Assembly: GCF_014199985.1 (NCBI RefSeq)
Contig: NZ_JACHOS010000012.1
Coordinates: 1-64,000, forward strand
DNA: 64,000 nucleotides
Source of the DNA: Methylorubrum rhodesianum
GTDB lineage: Bacteria; Pseudomonadota; Alphaproteobacteria; Rhizobiales; Beijerinckiaceae
Direction of reading: 5' to 3'
The translations under genes and the position numbers were made by a program. A model generated the notes under the pieces. The model had not been told where the DNA came from, did not search any database, and saw nothing but the letters and a program-made list of their open reading frames with translations. Of this stretch, positions 33,036-43,930 are shown in pieces. Numbering within the stretch: the first letter of the stretch is position 1; the number at the start of each line of letters is the position of its first letter.

Positions 33036-36000
33036 GGCGGGGCGGAAGCAGGCCGCCCGCATCCATGCCGAGATGGTCGCCGAGGGAGCCGATCCCTGGC
33101 AGCCGTTCGACCTTGCCGTGCGGGCCATTGAGGGCCACGGCCTCTGGCACCAGCCCGTCCACGCGGGCGACGTCTCCCTGAACGGAGGCCGGGCACGGCT
33201 CGACCCGAAGTCGAAGGGCATCCTGTACGGCGAGACGGGCACCCCCGGAGGCGATGCGCTCCTGCTCGGACATGAGCTCGGGCACGTGGTGATGCACGGC
33301 GGGACCGCTCCCGTCGTCACTACGCATACCGACCCGAGCCGATCCTCCGAGAGCGGCATCGCCGTCGAGCGGCTGGCCGACTACGGGCGTGGGGAGCGCC
33401 GCGAGGTCCAGGCCGACCTGTTCGCGCGCGAACTGGTGCTGCCGCGAGCCGTCGCGCGTCGCCATCACCAAGACGGGATGAGCGTCGCCGACATCGCCGG
33501 GCGGCTCGGCATCTGCCCGGACGTGGTGACCCAGCAACTGCTGGACGCGCTACTGCTTCCCGTCGTGCCGGACGCCGCCCCCGCCCCCGCGGCCACGATG
33601 CGGCCGGACCCGAGCCAGGATGCGGCGGTCGCCCATCGTGGCGGCCCCTACCTGCTCCAGGCGGGGCCCGGGACGGGCAAGACCCGCACGTTGGTCAGAA
33701 GGATCGAGAGCCTCGTCGACGAGGGGATCGACCCGAACGGAATCCTCGTCCTGACCTTCTCGAACAAGGCGGCGGCCGAGCTGATGGATCGGCTCGCCCT
33801 GTCGCGGCCCGAGGCGGCCGCCTCGGTCTGGACGGGCACCTTCCACGCGTTCGGGCTGGACGTGATCCGCCGCTTCCACGAACGCCTCGGACGAAGCGCG
33901 AGCCCGAAGCTCGTCGACAAGCCCACGGCCATCACGATGCTGGAGGGGGTTCTGGCGAGCCTGCCGCTGGCGCATTACCGGGACCTCTGGGACCCGGTGC
34001 AGGATCTCTCGAACATCCTCTCGGCCATTTCCCGCGCCAAGGACGAACTCGTCGACCACGTGCGCTACCGTGAATTGGCCGATGCGATGCAGCGTGCCGC
34101 CACGGACGACGCGACGCGCCTGAGGGCGGCGCGGGCGCATGAGGAAGCCATCGTCTACGAGGCTTACGAGAGGCTGCTCTCGGAGGCCGATGCCCTCGAT
34201 TTCGGTGACCTCGTCATGAGGCCCGTGCGACTTGCGGCCGAGCATCCCGACGTGGCCAAGGCGCTGTCGCTCCGCCATCGCCACCTGCTCGTCGACGAGT
34301 ACCAGGACGTCAACCTCGCCACCGTGCGCTTGATCCGGGCGCTGGCGGCCGACGAGGGCGAGCGGCTGTGGGTCGTCGGCGACGCCCGCCAATCGATCTA
34401 CCGGTTCCGGGGCGCCACCTCGGCCAGCATGGCCGCGTTCCGGGCGCACTATCCCGGGGCGACCCTCGGGGCGCTCGACGTCAACTACCGGTCGCGCAAG
34501 GAGATCATCGACACCTTCACGAGCTTCGCCGCGAGCGTCGACGCCTTCCGCCCGCTCGGCGCGCTCGGCCTAGCCCCCGACAGGGGGGCGTCCGGCCTCA
34601 AACCGGTGCTGCACGACGCCGGCACCCCCGACGACGAGGTCGCGCTGGTGGCCGCCTCCGCGGCGCAGGCGAAGGCTGCGGGGGTGGACTACCGCGAACA
34701 GGCGGTCCTGTGCACGACCAACGACCGCCTCGCGGAGTTCGCCGCAGGCCTGATCGCCCGGGACGTACCGGTCCTCTACCTCGGGCCGCTGTTCGAACGG
34801 CCGGAGGTGAAGGAGCTGCTCTGCCTGCTCGCACTCTTCCACGATCCCCGCGCCGCAACGCTCGTCCGCGTCGCCACGATGCCGGGGTTCGAGATGGAGC
34901 TCGGCGACGTCGCCGCGGTCGCCGCCCATCTGAGGGACGCTTCAGGGCCGCCCCTCGACTGGCTGGCCGCCGCCGACGCCATCCCCGGCCTCGGCCCCTC
35001 GGCGACGGCGCCGCTGCGGCGCCTGCGAGAGGTCTGCGGGGGCTTCGCGGATCGGACGCCTCCGTGGCGCATCGCGAGCGCGCTGGTGCTGGACCGGCTC
35101 GGCATCGGCCGGAGGATCGCGGCCTCAGGTACCCTGCCCGAACGGATGGCGGGCATTGCGATCTGGCAATTCCTGAACTTCCTGCGGTCATTGCCGGTCG
35201 AGGGTCAGTTCCCGACCTTCGAGGCGCTCCGCCGGATCAAGAGGCTGGTCGTCCTCGGCGAGGAGAAATCGCTCAGGCACGTCCCGGACGCCGCCCTCGA
35301 ACTGGACGCGGTGCGCATCATGACGATCCACGCCTGCAAGGGCTTGGAGTTCCAGCTCGTCCATGCGCCCGGCATGATCAAGACGGGCCTGCCGCGAACG
35401 GCCAAGCCGCCGCCTTGCCCGCCGCCGGACGCGCTGATCGAGGGCAGCGACGGCCTCACCGGCCCGCAGGCCTGCCTGACGGGCCACGAAGAGCAGGAGG
35501 CCTGCCTCTTCTTCGTCCTGCTCTCCCGCGCGCGAGACGACCTGCGCCTCTACCGGTCCACCATGATGGCCGGCGGGACCAAGAAGCGGAACCCGTCCGA
35601 CTACAACGCCCGGATCGCCGCCACGCTGGGCCGGCCGCCCGCACTCGTCCGGCTCCCGTCGCCTCCGCCGCCATCCGGCCCGGCCGCCGTTCCCATCACA
35701 TGGGAGACGCCGTTCGCGCTCGACCACCAGCACCTCGATTCCTACGGGAAATGCGGGCTGCGCTTCCTCTACACCTACCTGCTCGGCCTGGGCGGACGCC
35801 GCGACGAGACGCCGTACATGCGGATGCACAACGCCGTGGCGGAGACGGTCCGTTGGCTCGACCGCAACTTCGACGCCGGGCGCGCTGAGCCGGAGGGCTT
35901 CGGCGAGGCCTTCGCCGCGGCCTGGACCGAGCACGGCCCGGTCGACCACGGGCACGCCGAGGCTTACAGGACCATCGCGGACGAGATGCTGCGGTTCCTC

Positions 36001-36453
36001 CTCGGCCTGCGTGACGAGGAAGGCAGGCTGCCTCCCGAGGCCTTGAGCCTGGCCGTTGCGGGAGGAAGCGTCCTTTCCAGGGCGCACGACGTGGTCCGCA
36101 ACGCGGACGGACGCCTCGTCGTGCGCCGCGTCGCGACGAGGAAGGCACCGTCGGCGCTGCTGAAGGAGATCGAGTACATCGTCCTGGATGCCGCGGCGGA
36201 GGTGACGTTCGGCGAACCCGTTGTGGTCGAGGCGGTGCATCTCACCGGCGGCAGCCGGCAACCGGTGGAGATCCCGCCGAAGAAGCGGGACGAGCTTCGT
36301 GCCGCCGTCGTCGCTCACATGTCCGGCATCGGGGCGGGACTGTTCGCCCCGAGCGTGGGATCCCGCTGCCCGCGCTGCCCGCATCACTTCGCCTGCCCCG
36401 GCCTTCCCGGCGGCTCGGCGGTGGTGCGGCGACCCCTGGCGTGGGGCCGGTAG
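33022..36453 (+). CDS. ImmA/IrrE metalloprotease - UvrD helicase - nuclease fusion
   Basis: 1143 residues from GTG 33022. Residues about 1-170 are an ImmA/IrrE-type Zn peptidase: GHELGHVVMHG (H84, E85, H88) and the third ligand in RREVQADLFARELVLP (E128). Residues about 195-850 are a superfamily-1 UvrD/Rep helicase: AGPGTGKT (214-221), VLTFSNKAAAEL, LLVDEYQDVN, VVGDARQSIYRFRG, VNYRS, and MTIHACKGLEFQLV. The last part resembles an AddB/Cas4-like nuclease: KCGLRFLYTYL (Cys about 911) and a terminal CPRCPHHFAC (about 1115-1125) give the 1+3 Cys pattern of an Fe-S staple. The PD-(D/E)xK residues look degenerate. ImmA-type proteases cut repressors after damage, so signal-triggered derepression plus DNA processing is a reasonable model. 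Confidence 0.88.
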   Translation: MDPIEAGRKQAARIHAEMVAEGADPWQPFDLAVRAIEGHGLWHQPVHAGDVSLNGGRARLDPKSKGILYGETGTPGGDALLLGHELGHVVMHGGTAPVVTTHTDPSRSSESGIAVERLADYGRGERREVQADLFARELVLPRAVARRHHQDGMSVADIAGRLGICPDVVTQQLLDALLLPVVPDAAPAPAATMRPDPSQDAAVAHRGGPYLLQAGPGTGKTRTLVRRIESLVDEGIDPNGILVLTFSNKAAAELMDRLALSRPEAAASVWTGTFHAFGLDVIRRFHERLGRSASPKLVDKPTAITMLEGVLASLPLAHYRDLWDPVQDLSNILSAISRAKDELVDHVRYRELADAMQRAATDDATRLRAARAHEEAIVYEAYERLLSEADALDFGDLVMRPVRLAAEHPDVAKALSLRHRHLLVDEYQDVNLATVRLIRALAADEGERLWVVGDARQSIYRFRGATSASMAAFRAHYPGATLGALDVNYRSRKEIIDTFTSFAASVDAFRPLGALGLAPDRGASGLKPVLHDAGTPDDEVALVAASAAQAKAAGVDYREQAVLCTTNDRLAEFAAGLIARDVPVLYLGPLFERPEVKELLCLLALFHDPRAATLVRVATMPGFEMELGDVAAVAAHLRDASGPPLDWLAAADAIPGLGPSATAPLRRLREVCGGFADRTPPWRIASALVLDRLGIGRRIAASGTLPERMAGIAIWQFLNFLRSLPVEGQFPTFEALRRIKRLVVLGEEKSLRHVPDAALELDAVRIMTIHACKGLEFQLVHAPGMIKTGLPRTAKPPPCPPPDALIEGSDGLTGPQACLTGHEEQEACLFFVLLSRARDDLRLYRSTMMAGGTKKRNPSDYNARIAATLGRPPALVRLPSPPPPSGPAAVPITWETPFALDHQHLDSYGKCGLRFLYTYLLGLGGRRDETPYMRMHNAVAETVRWLDRNFDAGRAEPEGFGEAFAAAWTEHGPVDHGHAEAYRTIADEMLRFLLGLRDEEGRLPPEALSLAVAGGSVLSRAHDVVRNADGRLVVRRVATRKAPSALLKEIEYIVLDAAAEVTFGEPVVVEAVHLTGGSRQPVEIPPKKRDELRAAVVAHMSGIGAGLFAPSVGSRCPRCPHHFACPGLPGGSAVVRRPLAWGR

Positions 36454-36532
36454 CGCGGCCCGGAGCCCCTAACAGACTGCTCGGCCCGCGGCCGAAAAAA
36501 ACTTGGCCCGGCCGTTTCCGGCTTGGCCGGCC

Positions 36533-36590
36533 CCTTTCGATCAACCCCTCGACGGGCCGGGAAGGATGGCTTCCCGGGATGATCGAAAGG
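36533..36590 (+). promoter_or_regulatory. Nested hairpin enclosing the ribosome-binding site of UBL-E2
   Basis: Outer perfect 10-base arms CCTTTCGATC (36533-36542) and GATCGAAAGG (36581-36590) enclose an inner perfect 8-base stem CCGGGAAG / CTTCCCGG (36557-36564 / 36570-36577). The 3' outer arm contains GAAAGG, which is the Shine-Dalgarno sequence 7 bases before ATG 36598. Folding would block translation. It could alternatively be a protein operator. Confidence 0.6.
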
Positions 36591-36597
36591 CAACGGG

Positions 36598-37311
36598 ATG
36601 AACACCAACGAGAACCACGGCCACCACGACGACGACGCCCCCCGCACGGACGAGGACGGCGTCCGCGCGGTCAAGGTCTACGGCTTCCGCATCGACAAGA
36701 AGAGCTACGAGAACCCGCTGCCGGACCTCACCGGCCGAGACCTGCTCGTTATCGCGGGCAAGGCGCACCCGGATCGCTGGAAGATTTTCCAGAAGGTCGG
36801 CGCCCAGTTGAAGCGCATCGGCCTCGACGAGGTCGTGCACGTGAGCGACAGCGGCGAGGAGCGCTTCGTCACCCTGCCGCTCGACCAGACGGAGGGGGAG
36901 CAGCCGCTCCCCCGCCGCCGGGATTTCGCGCTTCCCGAAGGCGACGAGGAGACGCTCGACGCGGCCGGCCACCGCTGGGAGGCGATCCAGGAGGCGGGCG
37001 CCACCCGCGTCGTCGTCCGCGACTATCCCGTCCGCACCGGGTACGCCCCGGCCAAGGCGGACCTGATGCTGCGCCTGCTGCCGGGGTATCCCTCGACTCA
37101 GATCGACATGTTCTACTTCCACCCCCCGCTCGCCCGGGCCGACGGGGTTCCGATCCGCGCCCTGGTCGGGGACACCTTCGAGGGCAAGCACTGGCAGGGT
37201 TGGTCGCGTCACCGCACCGGCGAGAACCCCTGGCGCCCGGACGTCGACGACATCGGCACGCACCTCGCGCTGGTCGAGCATTGCCTCGCCAAGGAAGTGG
37301 GGGCCGCCTGA
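36598..37311 (+). CDS. Ubiquitin-like (Multi_ubiq) - E2-like fusion protein
   Basis: 237 residues. After a His/Asp-rich start, residues about 24-100 match the prokaryotic multi-ubiquitin domain: VKVYGFRIDKKSYENPLPDLTGRDLLVIAGK ... WKIFQKVGAQLKRIGLDE. Residues about 110-232 match the prokaryotic E2 family E: GHRWEAIQEAGATRVVVRDYPV, LMLRLLPGYPSTQIDMFYFHPPL, GKHWQGWSRH and PWRPDVDDIGTHLALVEHCL. The only Cys in the whole protein is in the last motif, so it is the one candidate for thioester formation. Since the ubiquitin-like part is N-terminal and fused, a free tail would require cleavage, perhaps by the JAB domain encoded 2 bases downstream. Confidence 0.85.
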   Translation: MNTNENHGHHDDDAPRTDEDGVRAVKVYGFRIDKKSYENPLPDLTGRDLLVIAGKAHPDRWKIFQKVGAQLKRIGLDEVVHVSDSGEERFVTLPLDQTEGEQPLPRRRDFALPEGDEETLDAAGHRWEAIQEAGATRVVVRDYPVRTGYAPAKADLMLRLLPGYPSTQIDMFYFHPPLARADGVPIRALVGDTFEGKHWQGWSRHRTGENPWRPDVDDIGTHLALVEHCLAKEVGAA

Positions 37312-37312
37312 C

Positions 37313-38707
37313 ATGCGCACCACCCTCGCCCTGACCGGCGCGCAACACGCCGCGCTTTGCGCCCACCTCTTCCCCGGCGACGGCCGCGAGGCGGTCGCCC
37401 TGATGCTCTGCGGGCGCGCCGCCTCGCCCGGACGGACGAAATTCGTCGTGAACCGGATCGTCCCGATCCCGCACCATGCCTGCGAGCGCACCGACAGGCG
37501 CGTGACTTGGCCGACCGCCTACCTGGAGCCCCTGCTCGCGGAGGCGGCGAAGCGCGGCATGGCCGTGGCCAAGGTCCACAGCCATCCGGGCGGCGACCTG
37601 CGCTTCAGCGAGGTGGACGACGCCGCGGATGCCGACCTGTTCGGCGGGGTCCATGCCTGGGTCGACGACGGCCAGCCGCACCTCAGCGCGGTGATGGTCC
37701 CGGACGGGACGATGATCGCCCGGGCCCATGGCGAGGACGGCACGCACGCGCCGCTCGACCACGTCGGCGTCGTCGGCGATGACCTCCGCTTCCACCGGCC
37801 CCCCGTTCACGCCGCCCAGGCCGTTCCCGAGTTCGCGCGGCGGCACGCCCAAGCCTTCGGACGCGCGACGTTCGAGGCGATGCGGCACCTCCGCGTCGGG
37901 GTCGTGGGGTGCTCCGGGACCGGCGGTCCGGTCGTTGACCAGATCGCCCGCCTCGGCGTCGGCGAGATCGTGCTGGTCGACCCCGACCTGGTCGAGGACA
38001 AGAACCTCAACCGCATCGTCAACACGACGCTCGCCGACGTGGGTCGGCCGAAGGTGGAGGTTCTGGCGGCCTTCGTCGAACGCCTCGGGCTCGGTGCGAG
38101 GGTGGAGGCCTTTCCCTGCGACCTGTCCCGACCGGACGCGCTCAGGGCCGTTTCGACCTGCGACGTCGTGTTCGGGTGCATGGACGGGGTCGAGGGCCGC
38201 GACCTGCTGAATCGCCTCGCGACGTTCTACGTCCTGGCCTACCTGGACATCGGGGTGATGCTCGACGCCGATGGCGAGGGTGGCATCGACCAGATCTGCG
38301 GGTCGGTCCACTACCTGCAGCCGGGGCGCTCCAGCCTCCGGGGACGCGGTCTCTACACGGACGGGATGCTTGAGGCCGAAAGCCTGAGGAGGCAGGACCC
38401 CGCGGCCTACGAGGACCGCCTCGCGCGCGGCTACATCCGCGGCGTGCCGCAGGAGCGGCCGGCCGTGGGTGCGGTGAACGGCCTGTTCTCCAGCCTCGCG
38501 GTGGTCGAGTTGCTGCTGAGGTTGCATCCGTCGCGGCTCGACCCGAACGGCGATTTCGCCGTCCAGACCCTAAGCCTGACGGCCGGGTTCTGGCAGTTCG
38601 CGCCGGAAGAGGGCACGGACGACGCGCTCGCGCGATACCTCGGTCGAGGCGACATGAGGCCGTTCCTGAACCGACCGCATCTCGACATGCTCATGAGGGC
38701 GGCGTGA
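37313..38707 (+). CDS. JAB deubiquitinase-like - E1/ThiF fusion protein
   Basis: 464 residues. The N-terminal JAB/MPN domain (about 1-150) has the full JAMM set: E26, H89 and H91 in VHSHPGG, S99 and D102. The C-terminal E1/ThiF domain (about 190-430) has the nucleotide loop GVVGCSGTGG (197-205), LVDPDLVEDKNLNR (D223, N231, R234), and C329 in IDQICGSV as a candidate catalytic Cys. E1 enzymes adenylate the C-terminus of a ubiquitin-like protein; JAB proteases trim or remove it. Start is 2 bases after the UBL-E2 stop and the end overlaps the DUF6527 gene, so stoichiometric expression is expected. Confidence 0.9.
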   Translation: MRTTLALTGAQHAALCAHLFPGDGREAVALMLCGRAASPGRTKFVVNRIVPIPHHACERTDRRVTWPTAYLEPLLAEAAKRGMAVAKVHSHPGGDLRFSEVDDAADADLFGGVHAWVDDGQPHLSAVMVPDGTMIARAHGEDGTHAPLDHVGVVGDDLRFHRPPVHAAQAVPEFARRHAQAFGRATFEAMRHLRVGVVGCSGTGGPVVDQIARLGVGEIVLVDPDLVEDKNLNRIVNTTLADVGRPKVEVLAAFVERLGLGARVEAFPCDLSRPDALRAVSTCDVVFGCMDGVEGRDLLNRLATFYVLAYLDIGVMLDADGEGGIDQICGSVHYLQPGRSSLRGRGLYTDGMLEAESLRRQDPAAYEDRLARGYIRGVPQERPAVGAVNGLFSSLAVVELLLRLHPSRLDPNGDFAVQTLSLTAGFWQFAPEEGTDDALARYLGRGDMRPFLNRPHLDMLMRAA

Positions 38708-39045
38708 TGGCGGGACTTCCCGTTACGCTGCTCCGGGCGTCCCTGTCCTGGGTCGCCCGCCGCCTCGGGCGTCACACCGTGGATTTCGTCGACGAGGAGC
38801 CCGATACGCCCGCGCCTCGCACGGTCTACGTCGTGGGTGAGGATGGCCATCAGTGGTTCGCGGCCTTCGGGTGCCCGTGCGGCTGCGGCGAGACGATCAA
38901 GCTCTCGCTCGTTCCCGGCGACCGGCCGGGCTGGCGCATCCGCCGACACTGGGACGGGACCGCGTCGCTGACGCCGAGCGTCTGGCGTCAAGTGGGATGC
39001 CAGAGTCACTTCTGGCTGAGGAAGGGCCGGACCGACTGGTGCTGA
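38704..39045 (+). CDS. DUF6527-like zinc-ribbon protein
   Basis: 113 residues; the first codons overlap the E1 stop. Hallmarks: FGCPCGCGETIKLSLVP, a tight Cys cluster, then WDGTASLTPSVWRQVGCQSHFWLRKGRTDW. Spaced Cys/His suggest one Zn site. Small proteins with this motif set accompany prokaryotic ubiquitin-like operons and are annotated DUF6527; their biochemical role is not known to me. An E3-like or substrate-recognition role is speculation. Confidence 0.82.
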   Translation: MMAGLPVTLLRASLSWVARRLGRHTVDFVDEEPDTPAPRTVYVVGEDGHQWFAAFGCPCGCGETIKLSLVPGDRPGWRIRRHWDGTASLTPSVWRQVGCQSHFWLRKGRTDWC

Positions 39046-39384
39046 CCGCCTTCGCCCGCCGCGGCGCCGGTTCCGCCGACGCCGAACCTGTCGCCTCCGG
39101 AGCGGGGAGGATTCCGCCGCGGTGAACGGAGGTGAGGTCGACCCGGAGCTAGGTCGCCGCTGGCCGGACTGGGGTGAATTCCGGACATGGGGCCGTTCAG
39201 GAGGCCCTCGTTGCGACGAACGGTGCCGCTTGGAGGCCGTTGCCTCGGCCATATCACGCCGGAAAAATTGACCGGCGGAGGGATGTCGCTTCCATCGTTG
39301 CGGTCCGGACCAAGCCGAGGGCCGGATAAGCGCCGCCCGCCCGAACGCGTGATCCCCGGCCGTCGGCGGCAGGACGAACTCTGA
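39046..39384. other. Intergenic region after UBL operon
   Basis: About 340 bases with no credible gene. No rightward terminator is evident for the ubiquitin-like operon; the nearby hairpin at 39385-39412 is symmetric and could serve both directions. Confidence 0.4.
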
Positions 39385-39412
39385 ACGGGGCGGCGCACGT
39401 GCGCCGCCCCGT
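39385..39412. terminator. Long perfect hairpin, bidirectional terminator
   Basis: A 12-base perfect stem (ACGGGGCGGCGC / GCGCCGCCCCGT) with an ACGT loop lies 9 bases past the stop of the leftward gene ending at 39421 and downstream of the rightward UBL operon. There is no T-run. Confidence 0.65.
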
Positions 39413-39420
39413 CGAAGCCG

Positions 39421-39900
39421 TTAGGCCAGGGCAGCGGCCCACTTCGTAGGATCGGGTGACTTGTTCTTGTAGATCGTCCCGCCGAAATCCACGTGAAGCT
39501 CGGCCCACGCCCCGCCAGCCTGGCGCGCGAGAACTTCGAAGTGCTTCGGCTTGCGGCGAAGGTCCCCCGACGGGGTCCAGCCCGCGGCCTTCACCGCCTC
39601 CAGCACGCGCGATGGGTCGGCCGGCATGTCCGGTCGCTTATCGCCAGGCGGGTGACAAGGCTTCTTATGCTGGATGTGCACGGGTTCCCGGCTCTCGGCT
39701 GCGATCCGCGTCACCTTGATCTCGGACGGGCGACGCTCGCCCTCGATGTCCACATGCAGGCCCGCCACGAGCGGGAAGGCCTCCGCTCCCTTAGGGCCGA
39801 GATCGGCCAGATGCGTCCCGCCGCCGGCCTCCACCGTGAAGCGATGGGCAAAAACGTGCTGAATGACCCCCGAGAGGGCCGTCGTGTCGTGGTGCGGCAT
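39421..39900 (-). CDS. Hypothetical protein, possible small two-domain protein
   Basis: 159 residues. First half (VIQHVFAHRFTVEAGGGTHLADLGPKGAEAFPLVAGLHVDIEGERRPSEIKVTRIA) reads as a beta-barrel/OB-like domain. Second half (PSRVLEAVKAAGWTPSGDLRRKPKHFEVLARQAGGAWAELHVDFGGTIYKNK) looks PepSY-like. No signal peptide, so cytoplasmic. A strong hairpin follows the stop. No family is named with confidence. Its opposite direction separates it from the UBL operon. Confidence 0.65.
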   Translation of the reverse strand: MPHHDTTALSGVIQHVFAHRFTVEAGGGTHLADLGPKGAEAFPLVAGLHVDIEGERRPSEIKVTRIAAESREPVHIQHKKPCHPPGDKRPDMPADPSRVLEAVKAAGWTPSGDLRRKPKHFEVLARQAGGAWAELHVDFGGTIYKNKSPDPTKWAAALA

Positions 39901-40127
39901 GATCTTCTCCGTAGGGCGCCCATCCGCAGGCGCGGCCCGTCAGGTGGCCTGGCCTCACACGCCGTTCAAGATTGACCCCGGCCGGTGCGAGCGAGGGGAC
40001 GATCACCTTTCTGTGCTTCGTCCCGAGGCCGCGGGGGCCCGTGCGCGGCTCACATGCCGGGTCTGCGGACCCATGGTGCTGCCGCGATCATGCTCACGCG
40101 CAGACCCTGCTCGGCCGACACGTAGCC

Positions 40128-42551
<2,424 letters not shown>

Positions 42552-42675
42552 CGCCTTCGGTCACCGGCTTCCGGTGACGGGAAGCAGGCCGAGGCTGTCC
42601 AAGGACGTCGAACAGGTGACGGGGACGGCGGGCGTCCCCGTCGGGATGGGTGCCCCGGATCGGGGCGCGGCCGAC

Positions 42676-43053
42676 CTACTTGGCGTGCTGCTTCAGCCAC
42701 GCCTCCATCTCGCCGATCTCCTTCTCCTGGTCGTCGATGATCTTCTGGGCCATAGCCTTGGTGGACGGGTCCTTGGCGTGCTTCAGGGCAACCCTGGCCA
42801 TCGCGACCGCGCCCTTGTGGTGCGGAATCATGTGGGTGCGGAAATCGACGTCCGGGTTGCCGGTGTAAGCGACGGCCATGTCCTTCATCATGGCCATGTC
42901 GGCGGCCTTGAAGTCCTTGGTCGAGGCGTCGTCCTTCGGGTCCGGCTTCATGGAGGACATCGAACCGTGGTCCTTCATGTCCTGCGCGTGGGCGGTACCG
43001 GCCAAACCGAGACCGAGAATGGCGGCGATGGCGAGCGTGTTCGGGATTTTCAT
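42676..43053 (-). CDS. Exported DUF305 protein
   Basis: 125 residues from ATG 43053, with AAAAAGG upstream. Signal peptide (IPNTLAIAAILGLGLAGTAHAQ), then a four-helix DUF305 domain with the paired His motif THMIPHHKGAVAMARVALKHAK and DDQEKEIGEMEAWLKQH. DUF305 proteins are periplasmic or surface proteins often found in copper/silver loci; metal binding by the His cluster is likely. It lies upstream of copA on the same strand. Confidence 0.88.
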   Translation of the reverse strand: MKIPNTLAIAAILGLGLAGTAHAQDMKDHGSMSSMKPDPKDDASTKDFKAADMAMMKDMAVAYTGNPDVDFRTHMIPHHKGAVAMARVALKHAKDPSTKAMAQKIIDDQEKEIGEMEAWLKQHAK

Positions 43054-43144
43054 GGTCGTTACCTTTTTCGATGGCGTGGGATGCCGTCGCGCCGGAACGG
43101 ACGTCCGCTCCGGCGCGACGGGGCGTCGTGAGGCGCGGCGGCGT

Positions 43145-43387
43145 TCAGTGACCGTGGGGAGGCTTGGTGGCCGTTCCGTCGGAACGTCCGTGGTCCATCC
43201 GCTCGCCGGACTTCGCGGGGGCCGTGTCCCCGAGACGCATGTCGTGGGCAGGCCCTCCCGCCGTGCCGCCGCGGCTCGGCGTGGGCTGCGTCTGCTGCTC
43301 GGCGTTCGCGTTGCCCTGGTCGTCGGCGAAGGCGGGCGATGCCGCACCGAAGGCCATCAGAAGGGTGGCGAGAGCGGCGATTTTCAT
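43145..43387 (-). CDS. Small exported hydrophilic protein
   Basis: 80 residues from ATG 43387, preceded by AAGGAG. Signal peptide (KIAALATLLMAFGAASPAFADD), then a disordered mature part rich in Gln, Gly, His and Asp, ending TKPPHGH. No Cys. It sits in the leftward copper/RND gene series. Possibly a weak periplasmic metal buffer; no family recognised. Confidence 0.6.
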   Translation of the reverse strand: MKIAALATLLMAFGAASPAFADDQGNANAEQQTQPTPSRGGTAGGPAHDMRLGDTAPAKSGERMDHGRSDGTATKPPHGH

Positions 43388-43546
43388 GTGGTGAACTCCT
43401 TGGCTCATTGAGGTTGGCCGGTCGCCGGCGTGCAGCTCGTCGACCGATGGCTCCGGCACGGGCACCCGCCTCGGGCGGCTCCCCCTGCATCCCTGCGTGG
43501 GATCTTCAGGCCCCCTTCCGGTCGCGCTCGCGACAGGGGGCGATGT

Positions 43547-43912
43547 TCAGTCGAACTTGCCGCTGGCCGTGGCACCGTCGGGCGCGGTGAGCTGCACGGC
43601 GCCCTTCGGGCTGTCCCCGAGCGCCACCGGGGCCGTCCCTGTCAGTCGGTTGCCGTCGGCCGGCTGCAGGGGGACCCGGGTCGGCTTGCCGCCGACGACG
43701 AGGATGGCCGTGCCCTTGAAGCCCGTGGCCGGCACCGGCTTCTGGCCGCCGTCCGACAGGAAGACGTCGACGGTCTCGCCCTTGGTAGCGAGCTCGACGT
43801 GGAACTTCCCGGCGTCGGCTACCCGGCCGCCGTGCTGGCCGGCGCTTTCGTGGGCGTACGCCGCGGTCGCCGCCATCAGGCCGGCGACGAGGGTCAGTCT
43901 GTGCAGGATCAT
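43547..43912 (-). CDS. Exported beta-rich protein of RND efflux operon
   Basis: 121 residues. Signal peptide (LTLVAGLMAATAAYA), then HESAGQHGGRVADAGKFHVELATKGETVDVFLSDGGQKPVPATGFKG, a beta-sandwich-like sequence with two His near the mature N-terminus. 18 bases after the RND pump gene, so in the same transcript. Similar small proteins accompany RND metal pumps and may deliver metal to the adaptor. Function inferred. Confidence 0.7.
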   Translation of the reverse strand: MILHRLTLVAGLMAATAAYAHESAGQHGGRVADAGKFHVELATKGETVDVFLSDGGQKPVPATGFKGTAILVVGGKPTRVPLQPADGNRLTGTAPVALGDSPKGAVQLTAPDGATASGKFD

Positions 43913-43930
43913 GCTGGTTCTCCTCGGGGG

